Shown: piece by piece, positions 23,421 to 32,025 of the stretch
Position numbering within the stretch: the stretch's first letter is position 1
Layout: each line of letters begins with the position of its first letter
NCBI RefSeq assembly: GCF_009724245.1
Contig: NZ_WNNK01000043.1
Coordinates: 1-32,367, forward strand
Source of the DNA: Pseudomonas spelaei
GTDB lineage: Bacteria > Pseudomonadota > Gammaproteobacteria > Pseudomonadales > Pseudomonadaceae
Reading direction: 5' to 3'
Length of the DNA stretch: 32,367 nt
The notes under the pieces: generated by a model
The model's database searches: none
Told to the model about the DNA's origin: nothing
The model's input: only the letters and a program-made list of their open reading frames with translations
Translations under genes and position numbers: made by a program

Positions 23421-24570
23421 GAGCACCTCCGGCGTCGGCCAGTTGCACGAAGTCGCCTTCACGCAGCGCATCCGGAGGGTTGTCGACTACGCGGTCGGCG
23501 GGGTTGAGGCCCTGGTCGATCACCAGGCGTTCGCCCAGGTCCAGGCCGATATGGATGTCTTGCAGGTGTACATGGTTTTTTGCATCCAGCACGGCAACCT
23601 GGGTGCCTTGGGCGCGGAAGATCAGCGAACTGGCGGGGATGCTGACGCCATGGGTATCCGCCGGAATCGCCAAGGTGGCTTCGGCGTAGTCACCGGGCAG
23701 CAACTGGCCGTCGGGGTTGTCGGCGACGAACTGGGCGAGCAGGGTGCCGGAGCGGCGGTCGATGGCGGTGGAGTCGCCCATCAAGCGCGCGCCGAAGTGC
23801 TTGCCAGGATGCTCGGGGACCGTCAGTTGCGCCTCAAGCCCAGGGTGAATCACCGCTGCATAATTCTGCGGCACCGGCACGTAGAGGCGCAGTTGATGGG
23901 TGTCGGCGATGTCGAACAGTTCCGGATCGCTGTCGTTGTCGGCCTTGATCAACTGGCCGATGTCGGTGTTGCGCGCGGTGATGACGCCCGCAAACGGGGC
24001 GCGGATGGTCTTGTAGTCTTCCAGCGCCGAGAGCCGTGCATAGTCGGCTGCGGCAGCCTGGGCATTGGCTTTGGCTGCGGCGGCATTCGAGGTTTTTTCA
24101 TCGGCTTCCTGGCGCGAGACTGAATGGCTGGCCAGCAGGTTTTGCCAACGGGTCGCGGTGGTTTCGGCCAGACGTGCATTGGCCTGTTCCTGGATCAGTC
24201 GGGCGTGGGTTTGTGCCACTTGCTGATCAAGGTCGGGGCTGTCGATTTCGGCGAGGACCTGCCCGGCTTTGACGTGGGCGCCGATATCGACTTTCCAGTC
24301 CTTCAGGTAGCCGCTGACCCGTGCATGAATCGGCGCCTTGCTCCAGGCTTCCAGGTGCGCGGGCAGGCGCAGGGTATCGCCCGCGACATTTTGCTTGGGC
24401 TGGAACACCATTACTTGCGGTATTGCGGCGGTTTCGGTCCAGGCGGTGACCGCCTTTTCGTGCATCGTGCGGGCATGCAGGCCGTTGGCGACCAACAGGG
24501 CGGCCAGGGTCAGGCCGCCGACACCCATGAGCATCAAGCGCTTGCGCGAGGGTTTGTGATCAGACGACAT
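23404..24570 (-). CDS. RND efflux periplasmic adaptor (membrane fusion protein)
   Basis: A 388-residue adaptor with one N-terminal membrane anchor (about residues 14-30). The first lipoyl half is VSGYLKDWKVDIGAHVKAGQVLAEI, followed by a coiled-coil hairpin rich in Ala and Gln. The second lipoyl half is TIRAPFAGVITARNTDIGQLI, followed by beta-barrel and membrane-proximal domains. The start used is ATG at 24570, with GGAGA about 10 nt upstream. The longer frame adds 23 residues that overlap the pump gene and look unlike a leader. The start overlaps the end of the pump gene by 11 nt. It bridges the pump and the NodT-type channel. Confidence 0.9.
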   Translation of the reverse strand: MSSDHKPSRKRLMLMGVGGLTLAALLVANGLHARTMHEKAVTAWTETAAIPQVMVFQPKQNVAGDTLRLPAHLEAWSKAPIHARVSGYLKDWKVDIGAHVKAGQVLAEIDSPDLDQQVAQTHARLIQEQANARLAETTATRWQNLLASHSVSRQEADEKTSNAAAAKANAQAAAADYARLSALEDYKTIRAPFAGVITARNTDIGQLIKADNDSDPELFDIADTHQLRLYVPVPQNYAAVIHPGLEAQLTVPEHPGKHFGARLMGDSTAIDRRSGTLLAQFVADNPDGQLLPGDYAEATLAIPADTHGVSIPASSLIFRAQGTQVAVLDAKNHVHLQDIHIGLDLGERLVIDQGLNPADRVVDNPPDALREGDFVQLADAGGAHAPKA

Positions 24571-27500
24571 GTGGGCTTTCTCCAGCAGCAGCGCGAGTAG
24601 GATGACGACCGTGGACCAGGCTGAAGACCACGGGAACAAACAGCAGGGTGGCGGTGGTGGCGAGGATCAGGCCGCCGATGACGGCCCGGCCCAGCGGGGC
24701 GTTCTGCTCCTCGGACAAGGCCAGGGGCAGCATGCCGATAATCATCGCCAGTGCCGTCATGCACACCGGACGGAAACGGGTGTAACCGGCCTCCAGCGCA
24801 GCCTTCAAGGCATCGCCGTGTTCGGCCAGGCGCTCTCGACAGAAGCTCACCACCAGAATCGAGTTGGCGGTGGCCACCCCCATACACAAAATGGCCCCGG
24901 TCAGCGCCGGTACCGACAGCGAGGTGCCGCTGAGAAACAGCATCCACACGATCCCGGCGAGCGCCGCGGGCAAGGCGGTGATGATCACGAACGGGTCGAC
25001 CCACGACTGGAAGTTCACCACGATCAACAGGTAGATCAGCACCACGGCGCCCAGCAGACCGAAGCTCAAACCGTTGAAGGCTTCATGCAGGGCGTCGATC
25101 TGCCCGTGAAGGCTGATGGTCGCGCCTTTGGGGCGCATGGCGGCGGTGTCATCGAGGACTTTTTGCACGTCACGGGCGACGCCGCCGAGGTCGCGGCCTT
25201 GCACGTTGGCGTACAGGTCCAGGGTCGGCTCGATGTTGTAGTGGGTGACCACCGCCGGGCTTTGCACGCGGGAAATGGTTGCCACGCCGCCAAGGATTTG
25301 TGACTGCCCATCGGCACCGGTGACCGGCAAGGCTTCCAGTGATGGCAGGCTGTCGAGACGGTATTGCGGCGTCGCGGCGACGATCGAATAGGACACACCG
25401 TTGGCCGGGTTGAGCCAGAAGGTCGGTGCGGTTTGCGAGCTGCCGGCCAGTGACGCGACCATGCTGTTGGTCACGTCACGTTCGGTAATGCCCAGGCCGT
25501 TGGCGCGCATGCGATCGACGTTGACTTGCAGGGACGGATAGCCGGTGGACTGTTGGATGCGCAGGTCAGCAATGCCCGGCACATGCTGCAGTCGGCGTTC
25601 GAGCTCCAAGGCATAGGCGCGGTTTTCTTCGTCATTGCGTCCTGAAATCTTCACGTCCAACGGGGCGGGTGCGCCGAAGTTGAGAATCTGGCTACTGATG
25701 TCTGCCGGCAGGAACGCGAAGTGGCTGCCGGGGAAACTTTCGGGCAGGGCTTCACGGAGTTTTTTCACGTAGTCGGCGGTGGGGCTGTGGTCGGCCTTGA
25801 GGCTGACCTGGATGTCGCCGTCCTGCGGGCCGATCGTGCCGCTGCTGCTGTAGGCCATGTCGATCCCGCTCAAGGGAATCCCGATGTTATCGACGATGGT
25901 GTCCAGTTGTTCCGCCGGAATGATCTCGCGGATCCGCGCTTCGATTCGGTCAAAGGCGGCGGCGCTTTCCTCGATCCGCGTGCCTAAAGGCAGGCGTACA
26001 TGCATCGCCAGCGCGCCGGCATCAGTGGCCGGGAAAAAGTCCTGGCCCAGGCTTGGCAGCAGCAGGAATGAGGCGAGGACGCAGGCCAGGAAACCGACGA
26101 TAAAGCGCTTGCGATAACCCAGGGCCAGGGTCAGCAGGCCATGGTAAACATCACGCACGTTGGAGAAGTGGCGCTCGAAACCCTGCTGGAAACTCAACAC
26201 CGCTTGCAGGGCTGCGTGGCGTTGGGGTTTGTGCTGCTCACCTTCGTGATGGTTGATGAATTCATCTTCCGGGTGATGCCCCAGGCCGGGCTCCGGCGCA
26301 TGCGGCTTGAGCAGGTACATCGCCAGCGTCGGTACCAGCGTTCGCGACAAAATGAATGAACTGGCCATGGCAAAGATCACCGCCAGGGCCATCGGCCGGA
26401 ACAGGTAGCCGGCGATGCCTTGCAGCATGAACATCGGCACAAACACGATGCAGATACACAGCAAGGAGACGAACGCCGGGCCGACGATCTGCTTGGCGCC
26501 GTCGAGGATCGCCGTCTTCACCGCCTTGCCTTGTTCCAGGTGCCAGTTGATGTTCTCGATGGTCACCGTGGCGTCGTCCACCAGGATCCCCACCGCCAGC
26601 GCCAGCCCGCCGAGGGTCATGACGTTGAGGGTCTGGCCGCTGACTGCCAGCAGGGCGATGGCTGACAATACGGCGAGCGGAATCGAGGCGGTGATGATCA
26701 AGGTCGAGCGCCAGCTGCCGAGGAACAGCAGGATCATCGCACTGGTCAGCAGCGCAGCGATGATGCCTTCCTGGGCAACGCTGCCCACCGACTGTTTGAC
26801 GAATACCGACGCATCACCCAACAGCGACGTCTTCAGCGACGGCGGCAAGGTTTCATTGATACGCGGCAGCATTTGGCGAATGCCGTCGATGATCGACAGT
26901 GTGGAGATGCTGCCGTTTTTCAGCGCAGGCATCAGCACGGCGCGATGGCCATCGACCCGCACAATGTTGGTCTGCGGTGGCGAGCCATCACGCACGTGGG
27001 CTACTTGGCCGATGGTGATGATCGCGCCGTCGACGGTCTTGATCGGCAGGTCGTTCAGTTCATCAATGGCTTTGGGGCTGTTGTTGAGCAGGATCGTGTA
27101 TTCGTTGGGGCCGAGCTTGGCGGTACCCACCGGGATGATCTGGTTCTGCAAGGCCAGCGCGTTGCCCACGTCCTGGGCGGACAGGCCTTTGGCGGCCAGG
27201 GCTTGTGGGTCGAGGTCAAGGGTGATCTGGCGTTGCTTGCCGCCCATGGGGGTCGGCATGGCCAGGCCGGGCAGGGCGCTCAGGGGCAGGCGGATATTGT
27301 TCTGCACCAGGTCGCGAATCTTTGCCTCGGAGAGGGTCGGGCTGGAGAACGCCATTTGCAGGATCGGCACCGTCGATGCGCTGTAGTTGAGGATCAACGG
27401 TGGAGTGATGCCAGGTGGCATCTGTTTGAGTACGGTTTGTGACACCGCCGTTACCTGGGCGTTGGCGGTGCGGATGTCGACGCCGGGCTGGAAGAAGATC

Positions 27501-27781
27501 TTCACGATGCCCATGCCTGGCAACGACTGGGACTCGATGTGTTCGATGTCGTTGACGGTGGTACTCAGGGAGCGTTCGTAGGTGTAGATCACCCGGCCGG
27601 CCATGGCGTCCGGCGACAGGCCGTTGTACTGCCAGACCACCGCCACCACGGGGATGCCGATATCGGGGAATACATCAGTGGGGGTACGCAGGGCCGCCAT
27701 GGGCCCGATGATGCAGATGAAAATTGCCAGCACGATAAACGTGTAGGGCTTGAGCAGTGCGGTCTTTACCAGCCCGAGCAT
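24560..27781 (-). CDS. RND-family efflux pump, inner-membrane subunit
   Basis: A 1073-residue RND transporter with 12 helices and two large periplasmic domains. The proton-relay aspartates are present in helix 4 (LALAVGILVDDATVTIENI), as in drug-type (HAE) pumps rather than heavy-metal pumps, and IGPMAALRTPTDVFPDIGIPVV is a typical first periplasmic entry. The start is ATG at 27781 with GGAGG 7 nt before it; upstream frame extension looks non-coding. It is the first gene of a pump-adaptor-channel operon. The loop between helices 6 and 7 is unusually His-rich (about residues 490-521, nt 26217-26312). No regulator gene lies next to the operon. The substrate is unknown. Confidence 0.9.
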   Translation of the reverse strand: MLGLVKTALLKPYTFIVLAIFICIIGPMAALRTPTDVFPDIGIPVVAVVWQYNGLSPDAMAGRVIYTYERSLSTTVNDIEHIESQSLPGMGIVKIFFQPGVDIRTANAQVTAVSQTVLKQMPPGITPPLILNYSASTVPILQMAFSSPTLSEAKIRDLVQNNIRLPLSALPGLAMPTPMGGKQRQITLDLDPQALAAKGLSAQDVGNALALQNQIIPVGTAKLGPNEYTILLNNSPKAIDELNDLPIKTVDGAIITIGQVAHVRDGSPPQTNIVRVDGHRAVLMPALKNGSISTLSIIDGIRQMLPRINETLPPSLKTSLLGDASVFVKQSVGSVAQEGIIAALLTSAMILLFLGSWRSTLIITASIPLAVLSAIALLAVSGQTLNVMTLGGLALAVGILVDDATVTIENINWHLEQGKAVKTAILDGAKQIVGPAFVSLLCICIVFVPMFMLQGIAGYLFRPMALAVIFAMASSFILSRTLVPTLAMYLLKPHAPEPGLGHHPEDEFINHHEGEQHKPQRHAALQAVLSFQQGFERHFSNVRDVYHGLLTLALGYRKRFIVGFLACVLASFLLLPSLGQDFFPATDAGALAMHVRLPLGTRIEESAAAFDRIEARIREIIPAEQLDTIVDNIGIPLSGIDMAYSSSGTIGPQDGDIQVSLKADHSPTADYVKKLREALPESFPGSHFAFLPADISSQILNFGAPAPLDVKISGRNDEENRAYALELERRLQHVPGIADLRIQQSTGYPSLQVNVDRMRANGLGITERDVTNSMVASLAGSSQTAPTFWLNPANGVSYSIVAATPQYRLDSLPSLEALPVTGADGQSQILGGVATISRVQSPAVVTHYNIEPTLDLYANVQGRDLGGVARDVQKVLDDTAAMRPKGATISLHGQIDALHEAFNGLSFGLLGAVVLIYLLIVVNFQSWVDPFVIITALPAALAGIVWMLFLSGTSLSVPALTGAILCMGVATANSILVVSFCRERLAEHGDALKAALEAGYTRFRPVCMTALAMIIGMLPLALSEEQNAPLGRAVIGGLILATTATLLFVPVVFSLVHGRHPTRAAAGESPHVV

Positions 27782-27996
27782 GCCTGAACCTCCAAAGGAG
27801 TGGGATTGCAAACCCCGGCAGTCTTGCCCGACCCACCTAACACGCACCTTTCAGCCAAGTGAAGGAAGTTTTAGGTAATGCCTGAAGATCCTTTCATATG
27901 TATTCATTTGTTCAACAATGGTGGCAGTAACAAGCTGGATACCGTTCGGACGAGGCACCTTTTGCCCGTTCACTCTTGTCCTTCTGGAGTTCTGCC

Positions 27997-28407
27997 ATGT
28001 CCCTCAAACCCTTGTTGTTGATCCCGGCCTTGAGTGCGGTCCTGCTGTTGTCGGCCTGCGCCGGCCCTATGCCGCAGCCGGACCCGAGTGAAGCCTGGAT
28101 CGGCTTGCAAGAGGAAGCGCCCAACGACCTGATGGCCGAGCGGGTGGATGGTAAGCGCATCGATGATGGTCGCTATTTTGAAGTCAAACCCGGCGCCCAT
28201 CGTCTCGACGTGACCTTGTTTGAAGAAGAGGCGGGTGACGACAACCAGCAGGATTGCCAGGGCCATGTCGACTACAAGAACTTCAAGGCCGGTGAGCATT
28301 ACACCTTGGTGGAATCAAGCCTGGGCACCACCGTACGGGCCGAGCTGATGGATGGTCATGGCAAGGAAGTGGCCCACACCCAGGACTTCAATTGCATGCC
28401 GGGGTGA
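27997..28407 (+). CDS. Small putative lipoprotein
   Basis: This encodes 136 residues. The N-terminus MSLKPLLLIPALSAVLLLSAC has a clear lipobox (LSAC) with Cys21, so the protein is probably a lipoprotein. GGAG lies about 8 nt upstream of the ATG at 27997. The mature part is acidic (FEEEAGDD) with two further Cys (in QQDCQGH and FNCMPG) that could form a disulphide. Segments such as HYTLVESSLGTTVRAEL suggest a beta-rich fold. I do not recognise the family and propose no function. It is divergent from the RND operon across 215 bp, and convergent, with a 7-nt gap, with the small membrane protein gene. Confidence 0.75.
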   Translation: MSLKPLLLIPALSAVLLLSACAGPMPQPDPSEAWIGLQEEAPNDLMAERVDGKRIDDGRYFEVKPGAHRLDVTLFEEEAGDDNQQDCQGHVDYKNFKAGEHYTLVESSLGTTVRAELMDGHGKEVAHTQDFNCMPG

Positions 28408-28414
28408 GGCAGGG

Positions 28415-28576
28415 TCAGGCGTGGTGCGCGGCGGGTTTGTGTGACGTGTCGGGTGCCACGGGTTTTACCTGTGGAGGATGGTGCCGCCGGGTAACACGCA
28501 GCACGCCCCACAGCATGGCACCGGCCACTGAAAGCCAGCCGCATACCAGTAGCAGAATCGTTGTCGTCAGGCTCAT
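28415..28576 (-). CDS. 53-residue single-pass membrane protein
   Basis: ATG at 28576 has an excellent AGGAGG 5 nt upstream. The product starts MSLTTTILLLVCGWLSVAGAM, a hydrophobic helix, followed by Arg-rich positive residues (RVTRRHH) and a short Pro/His tail ending HKPAAHHA. The positive-inside rule puts the tail in the cytoplasm. It has no recognisable family. The strong ribosome-binding site and membrane pattern are the reasons for calling it a gene. Confidence 0.6.
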   Translation of the reverse strand: MSLTTTILLLVCGWLSVAGAMLWGVLRVTRRHHPPQVKPVAPDTSHKPAAHHA

Positions 28577-28608
28577 GAGTGCCTCCTTTTGCCCTGTGCA
28601 GGGCACAC

Positions 28609-28629
28609 ACTGTCTGTTCAATGGACAGT
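28609..28629. promoter_or_regulatory. Short inverted repeat in the divergent gap 28577-28782
   Basis: ACTGTC (28609-28614) and GACAGT (28624-28629) form a 6-bp inverted repeat with a 9-bp spacer. A second palindrome, GCCCTG-TG-CAGGGC, lies at 28591-28604. Both are upstream of the 53-residue membrane protein gene and could be operator or leader elements; support is weak. Confidence 0.3.
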
Positions 28630-28782
28630 CTAGCCAGCGGACCGTTGCGTGCTATTGACCAATGGTCGTGTGTGTCCAACTTGTTTGCTCTATGCGGGGC
28701 CATTTACTGCGGCTCAAGGCTATACCCCGGTTCAAGAGCGTCCTATGATCAACGCCCACGTCGGCATTTGATCAAGAGAGTG

Positions 28783-29460
28783 ATGAAGTTGCGGTTACGG
28801 TCGAACGTTAAAACCTCCTGGCTGTTGGCAGCCTGCGTCCTGGGGCTGGCGGCCTGCGCCGGGCATCCTTCGAAAATCCAGGGCCTGCCAGAGCGGGTCG
28901 AACTCAATGGCGTGGCGGGTTTCCGCACTGAGGCCTACCTGAGTGGTCCTTCTGCCTTGGCCAGCATGCTGTCCCAACAAGGCATTGTGATTACACCGGG
29001 GTTGCTGGATAAGCCACTGCATTTGCCGGGGGCCGAGGCGGACCTTGAGCGCAATATGCAGGTACTGGCCCGGGAATACGGCATGCTGGTTTACCCACTG
29101 GATCCCAAGCTGCCGGCGTTACTGACGCAAGTGGCGGCCGGGTATCCGGTCATGGTGCGGATTACCGAGGGCTCGAGCTTCTGGTCCGGGCCGCGTTACG
29201 CCGTGCTGGTGGGCTTCAACCAGCAGAAAGGCACGGTGTTGTTGCGTTCGGGGATGAATCAACGGTTGCTGATGGGCTTCAGTGCCTTTGAGTCCGCGTG
29301 GGAGAGCGCTGGTCACTGGGCGATCCTGGTTCAGCGACCTAGCCAATTGCCAGCCAACGTGGATACCCAGCGTTGGCAGCAAGCGGCCAGTGCTTTGGCC
29401 CAGGCAGGGCAGGAGCAGGCAGCGGCCCAGGCACTCAAGGTGCTGGCCGCGAAGCCATAA
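28783..29460 (+). CDS. C39-peptidase-like lipoprotein with degenerate active site
   Basis: A 225-residue protein. The signal sequence with lipobox LAAC (Cys25) predicts a lipoprotein. The body follows the C39 papain-like pattern: a GPSALASML helix, LAREYGMLVYPLD, LLTQVAAGYPVMVRI, then RYAVLVGFNQQKGTVLLRSG. The active Cys position before GPSALASML is Ser54, and the catalytic His before YAVLVGF is Arg138. The protein is therefore probably not a protease. A C-terminal helical repeat (residues 195-225: ASALAQAGQEQAAAQALKVL) resembles a tetratricopeptide unit. An upstream frame extension has no start signal; AGAG about 5 nt before ATG 28783 supports the chosen start, though GTG at 28780 is also possible. 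Function unknown. Confidence 0.75.
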   Translation: MKLRLRSNVKTSWLLAACVLGLAACAGHPSKIQGLPERVELNGVAGFRTEAYLSGPSALASMLSQQGIVITPGLLDKPLHLPGAEADLERNMQVLAREYGMLVYPLDPKLPALLTQVAAGYPVMVRITEGSSFWSGPRYAVLVGFNQQKGTVLLRSGMNQRLLMGFSAFESAWESAGHWAILVQRPSQLPANVDTQRWQQAASALAQAGQEQAAAQALKVLAAKP

Positions 29461-29461
29461 A

Positions 29462-29485
29462 AAACGGCGCTCAAGGGCGCCGTTT
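29462..29485. terminator. Bidirectional terminator between the C39-like gene and pbpG
   Basis: AAACGGCGC (29462-29470), 6-nt loop, GCGCCGTTT (29477-29485) is a perfect 9-bp stem. On the minus strand it ends in a T6 run; on the plus strand it is followed by CTTATT. Confidence 0.88.
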
Positions 29486-29506
29486 CTTATTGTGGTCGAA
29501 AGCCTG

Positions 29507-30445
29507 TCAGCGCTCGGATGTCTGCACCACACCCTGACGGTTTTTCAGGTTCTTGTCAGCCTTGTAGCGCAGCGCCACGTCTGGCACCGAGCCGCTCTTG
29601 CCGGTTTCAACCCAATTGCGAATGCGGCTGGCATCGGCAAAATGCGTGAATTTGCCGAACGCGTCGAGGATCACCAGCGACACCGGACGATTGCCCATGC
29701 TTGTCACCAACACCAGGCAGTGGCCGGCCTGGTTGGTAAATCCGGTCTTGGTCAGCTTGATGTCCCAGTTGGCGCGGTTGATCAAATGGTCGGTGTTGGA
29801 AAAGCCCAAGGTGTAGTTGGGCTTGCGGAAAGCCACGGTTTTTTCCTTGGTGGTGCTCAGTTGGCTGAGCATCGGGTACTTGCGTGCGGCTGCCAGCAAC
29901 TTGCTCAAGTCCCGCGCTGTCGAGACGTTATGGATCGACAGGCCGGTGGGCTCCACATAGTGGGTATGGGTCATGCCCAGTGCCTTGGCCTTGGCGTTCA
30001 TCGCTGCAATAAAGGCTGCGTAGCCGCCCGGGTAGTGATGGGCCAGGCTAGCGGCGGCGCGGTTTTCCGAGGACATCAGGGCAATCAGCAGCATCTCTTT
30101 GCGTGGCATTTCACTGCCGATCTTGACCCGGGAGAACACGCCTTTCATTTCTGGCGTGTCAGTGATGTTGATGTCGATGTACTCATCCATGTTCTGCTTG
30201 GCTTCCAGCACGATCAAGCCGGTCATCAGCTTGCTTACCGAAGCGATTGGCACGACCACGTCCGGGTTGCTGGCATAGATGATCTTGTTGGTCTGCAGGT
30301 CCACCAGCATCGCGCTGCCGGAGGCAATGTGCAGCTGCGAAGTGTCTCGGGGGGCAATAGTGGTTTCGCGGGCGTCGACGTTAGCGCTGACGAAGGTGCC
30401 TGTAAGTGCAAAAAATAGGCTGACGAGAGAAAGACGAATTTTCAC
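29507..30445 (-). CDS. pbpG: D-alanyl-D-alanine endopeptidase (penicillin-binding protein 7)
   Basis: A 312-residue periplasmic serine peptidase of the S11 family. The three active-site motifs are in order: SVSK with Ser69/Lys72, SEN (126-128) and KTG (233-235). A typical signal peptide (KIRLSLVSLFFALTGTFVSA) starts at the GTG at 30445. The frame continues upstream to a TTG at 30502, but the signal peptide argues for the GTG start. The enzyme cuts D-Ala-meso-diaminopimelate crosslinks in peptidoglycan and takes part in wall remodelling. It is a single gene with a terminator on each side. Confidence 0.9.
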   Translation of the reverse strand: MKIRLSLVSLFFALTGTFVSANVDARETTIAPRDTSQLHIASGSAMLVDLQTNKIIYASNPDVVVPIASVSKLMTGLIVLEAKQNMDEYIDINITDTPEMKGVFSRVKIGSEMPRKEMLLIALMSSENRAAASLAHHYPGGYAAFIAAMNAKAKALGMTHTHYVEPTGLSIHNVSTARDLSKLLAAARKYPMLSQLSTTKEKTVAFRKPNYTLGFSNTDHLINRANWDIKLTKTGFTNQAGHCLVLVTSMGNRPVSLVILDAFGKFTHFADASRIRNWVETGKSGSVPDVALRYKADKNLKNRQGVVQTSER

Positions 30446-30608
30446 GCGGATGAACTCGCTAAAAAGTAGGGATATACCGTTCTGCAACGGGCTTTCTGAC
30501 AAATGACGTTACATTTGAGGAGTATGGATCAGATTTTGTCGAATGTGCTTCTAAAACCAGACGAAAGCTCTTAAAAACAAAGAAAAAAGTGATTTTTCTC
30601 CGTCCAAT

Positions 30609-30638
30609 AAAAAGCCCCGCCATAAGGCAGGGCTTTTT
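30609..30638 (-). terminator. Intrinsic terminator of folD
   Basis: AAAAAGCCC (30609-30617) pairs with GGGCTTTTT (30630-30638), extended by GCC/GGC across one mismatch around ATAA. On the minus strand this ends in TTTTT, just after the folD stop at 30654. The remaining 30446-30608 holds the pbpG promoter region, with no further gene seen. Confidence 0.88.
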
Positions 30639-30653
30639 CAGAGCTGCTGGTTA

Positions 30654-31508
30654 TTAGTCGTGCAGGGTTTCTGCCGCGTACAGCGTGTTTTCCAACAGGC
30701 AGGCACGGGTCATCGGGCCAACGCCGCCCGGAACCGGCGTAATCCAGCCGGCGCGAGGCAGGGCGGTTTCATACACCACATCACCCACCAGTTTGCCGTC
30801 ATCCTGGCGGTTGATGCCTACATCAATGACGATGGCGCCTTCCTTGATCCATTCACCTTTCACCAGGCCCGGCTTGCCGGCGGCGACTACCACCAGGTCG
30901 GCGCGGCCGACATGACCGGCCAGGTCCTTGGTGAAGCGGTGGGTAACGGTCACGGTGCAACCGGCCAGCAGCAGCTCCATGGCCATCGGGCGACCCACGA
31001 TGTTGGAGGCGCCGACAATGACCGCGTCGAGACCGTAAAGATCAACGCCGGTGCTTTCCAGCAGGGTCATGATGCCTTTCGGGGTACAAGGGCGCAGCAG
31101 AGGGATACGTTGGGCCAGACGACCGACGTTATAAGGATGGAAGCCATCGACGTCTTTGTCCGGGCGGATGCGCTCCAGCAGCTTGGAGGCGTCCAGGTGC
31201 TCTGGCAAAGGCAGCTGCAGCAGGATGCCGTCGATGCTCGGGTCGTCGTTGAGGCTGTCGATCAGGTCGGTGAGGGCCTGCTGGGTGGTATCGGAAGGCA
31301 AGTCATAGGCCTTGGAAATAAAGCCGACCTCTTCACAGTCTTTGCGCTTGTGCGAGACATAAACCTGAGAGGCGGGATCGCTGCCGACCAGTATCACCGC
31401 AAGCCCTGGCGTGCGCAGGCCTTGCTGGCGACGCTCGGCGACACGTTTGGCGATCTGCTGGCGCAGGCTGGCGGCGATCGATTTGCCGTCGATAAGTTGT
31501 GCAGTCAT
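30654..31508 (-). CDS. folD: Methylenetetrahydrofolate dehydrogenase / methenyltetrahydrofolate cyclohydrolase
   Basis: A 284-residue bifunctional one-carbon enzyme. It has the active-site YVSHKRKDCEEVG with Tyr50 and Lys54, the substrate loop LLQLPLPEHLD, the dinucleotide segment VIVGASNIVGRPMAMELL and the C-terminal PGGVGPMTRACLLENT. It interconverts 5,10-methylene-, 5,10-methenyl- and 10-formyl-tetrahydrofolate in the cytoplasm, supplying purine, methionine and formylmethionine synthesis. The length is normal for the family. It is transcribed away from the tRNA cluster, the usual pseudomonad arrangement. The Shine-Dalgarno is weak (the leader ends GGTTAATCACGCGTA). Confidence 0.96.
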   Translation of the reverse strand: MTAQLIDGKSIAASLRQQIAKRVAERRQQGLRTPGLAVILVGSDPASQVYVSHKRKDCEEVGFISKAYDLPSDTTQQALTDLIDSLNDDPSIDGILLQLPLPEHLDASKLLERIRPDKDVDGFHPYNVGRLAQRIPLLRPCTPKGIMTLLESTGVDLYGLDAVIVGASNIVGRPMAMELLLAGCTVTVTHRFTKDLAGHVGRADLVVVAAGKPGLVKGEWIKEGAIVIDVGINRQDDGKLVGDVVYETALPRAGWITPVPGGVGPMTRACLLENTLYAAETLHD

Positions 31509-31640
31509 TACGCGTGATTAACCATCGAGAGGGAGAAGAAAAGAGCATGCATTCTCGCATGCCAGGACGTGAGGGCAAAGGCGCTTGGTCTGCAAATTCC
31601 CCTAACCCCTTAAATAAAATGAATTTTTTTCAAAAAAGAT

Positions 31641-31669
31641 TTGACGGGTTTGGGGGGCGTCTATACTAT
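31641..31669 (+). promoter_or_regulatory. Promoter of the tRNA cluster
   Basis: TTGACG (31641-31646) is followed by TATACTAT (31662-31669), giving a spacing of 15 or 17 nt depending on which hexamer is used. The initiation region TTCGTCGCAC is GC-rich, as in stringently controlled stable-RNA promoters. The leader to the first tRNA is about 110 nt. Confidence 0.6.
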
Positions 31670-31784
31670 TCGTCGCACTTGTCGGGCACAGCCTAGCACT
31701 GGCTCAGAAGGTCTAGCAGAATTGTTGTTCTGAAAGGCTTGAAAGCACTTAGTTTGTAATCCTCCAAGAGTACAGATTAATAAG

Positions 31785-31861
31785 GCGCCCGTAGCTCAGC
31801 TGGATAGAGCATCCGCCTTCTAAGCGGATGGTCGCAGGTTCGAGTCCTGCCGGGTGCGCCA
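31785..31861 (+). tRNA. tRNA-Arg (TCT)
   Basis: A 77-nt cloverleaf. The acceptor stem is GCGCCCG / CGGGTGC, the D-loop AGCTCAGCTGGATAGAGC, the anticodon loop CTTCTAA with anticodon TCT and the T-arm GCAGGTTCGAGTCCTGC. The 3' CCA is encoded. Confidence 0.96.
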
Positions 31862-31893
31862 TTAGGCAGCTTTGGCACAAGTAGCGCTATATG

Positions 31894-31969
31894 GTGGGCG
31901 TAGCTCAGTTGGTAGAGCACGGGATTGTGACTCCCGTTGTCGAGGGTTCGATCCCCTTCGTCCACCCCA
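31894..31969 (+). tRNA. tRNA-His (GTG), copy 1
   Basis: A 76-nt cloverleaf with acceptor GTGGGCG / CGTCCAC, anticodon loop TTGTGAC (GTG), and T-arm GAGGGTTCGATCCCC. The CCA is encoded. A G at 31893 supplies the extra G(-1) typical of tRNA-His, facing discriminator C. It is identical over its length to copy 2. Confidence 0.97.
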
Positions 31970-31976
31970 TATTTAA

Positions 31977-32007
31977 AAAGGCGCCAGATTAATAGTCTGG
32001 CGCCTTT
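31977..32007 (+). terminator. Hairpin after tRNA-His copy 1
   Basis: AAAGGCGCCAGA (31977-31988) pairs with TCTGGCGCCTTT (31996-32007), a 12-bp stem with a 7-nt loop. Only a short T-run follows, so some readthrough into tRNA-Leu is likely. Confidence 0.8.
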
Positions 32008-32025
32008 GCTTTAACAGCTTCACAC

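Noticed and set aside
31545..31562. GCATGC-attctc-GCATGC hairpin in the folD leader
   Set aside because: GCATGC is itself palindromic, so the stem is weakly informative; no known leader element matches.
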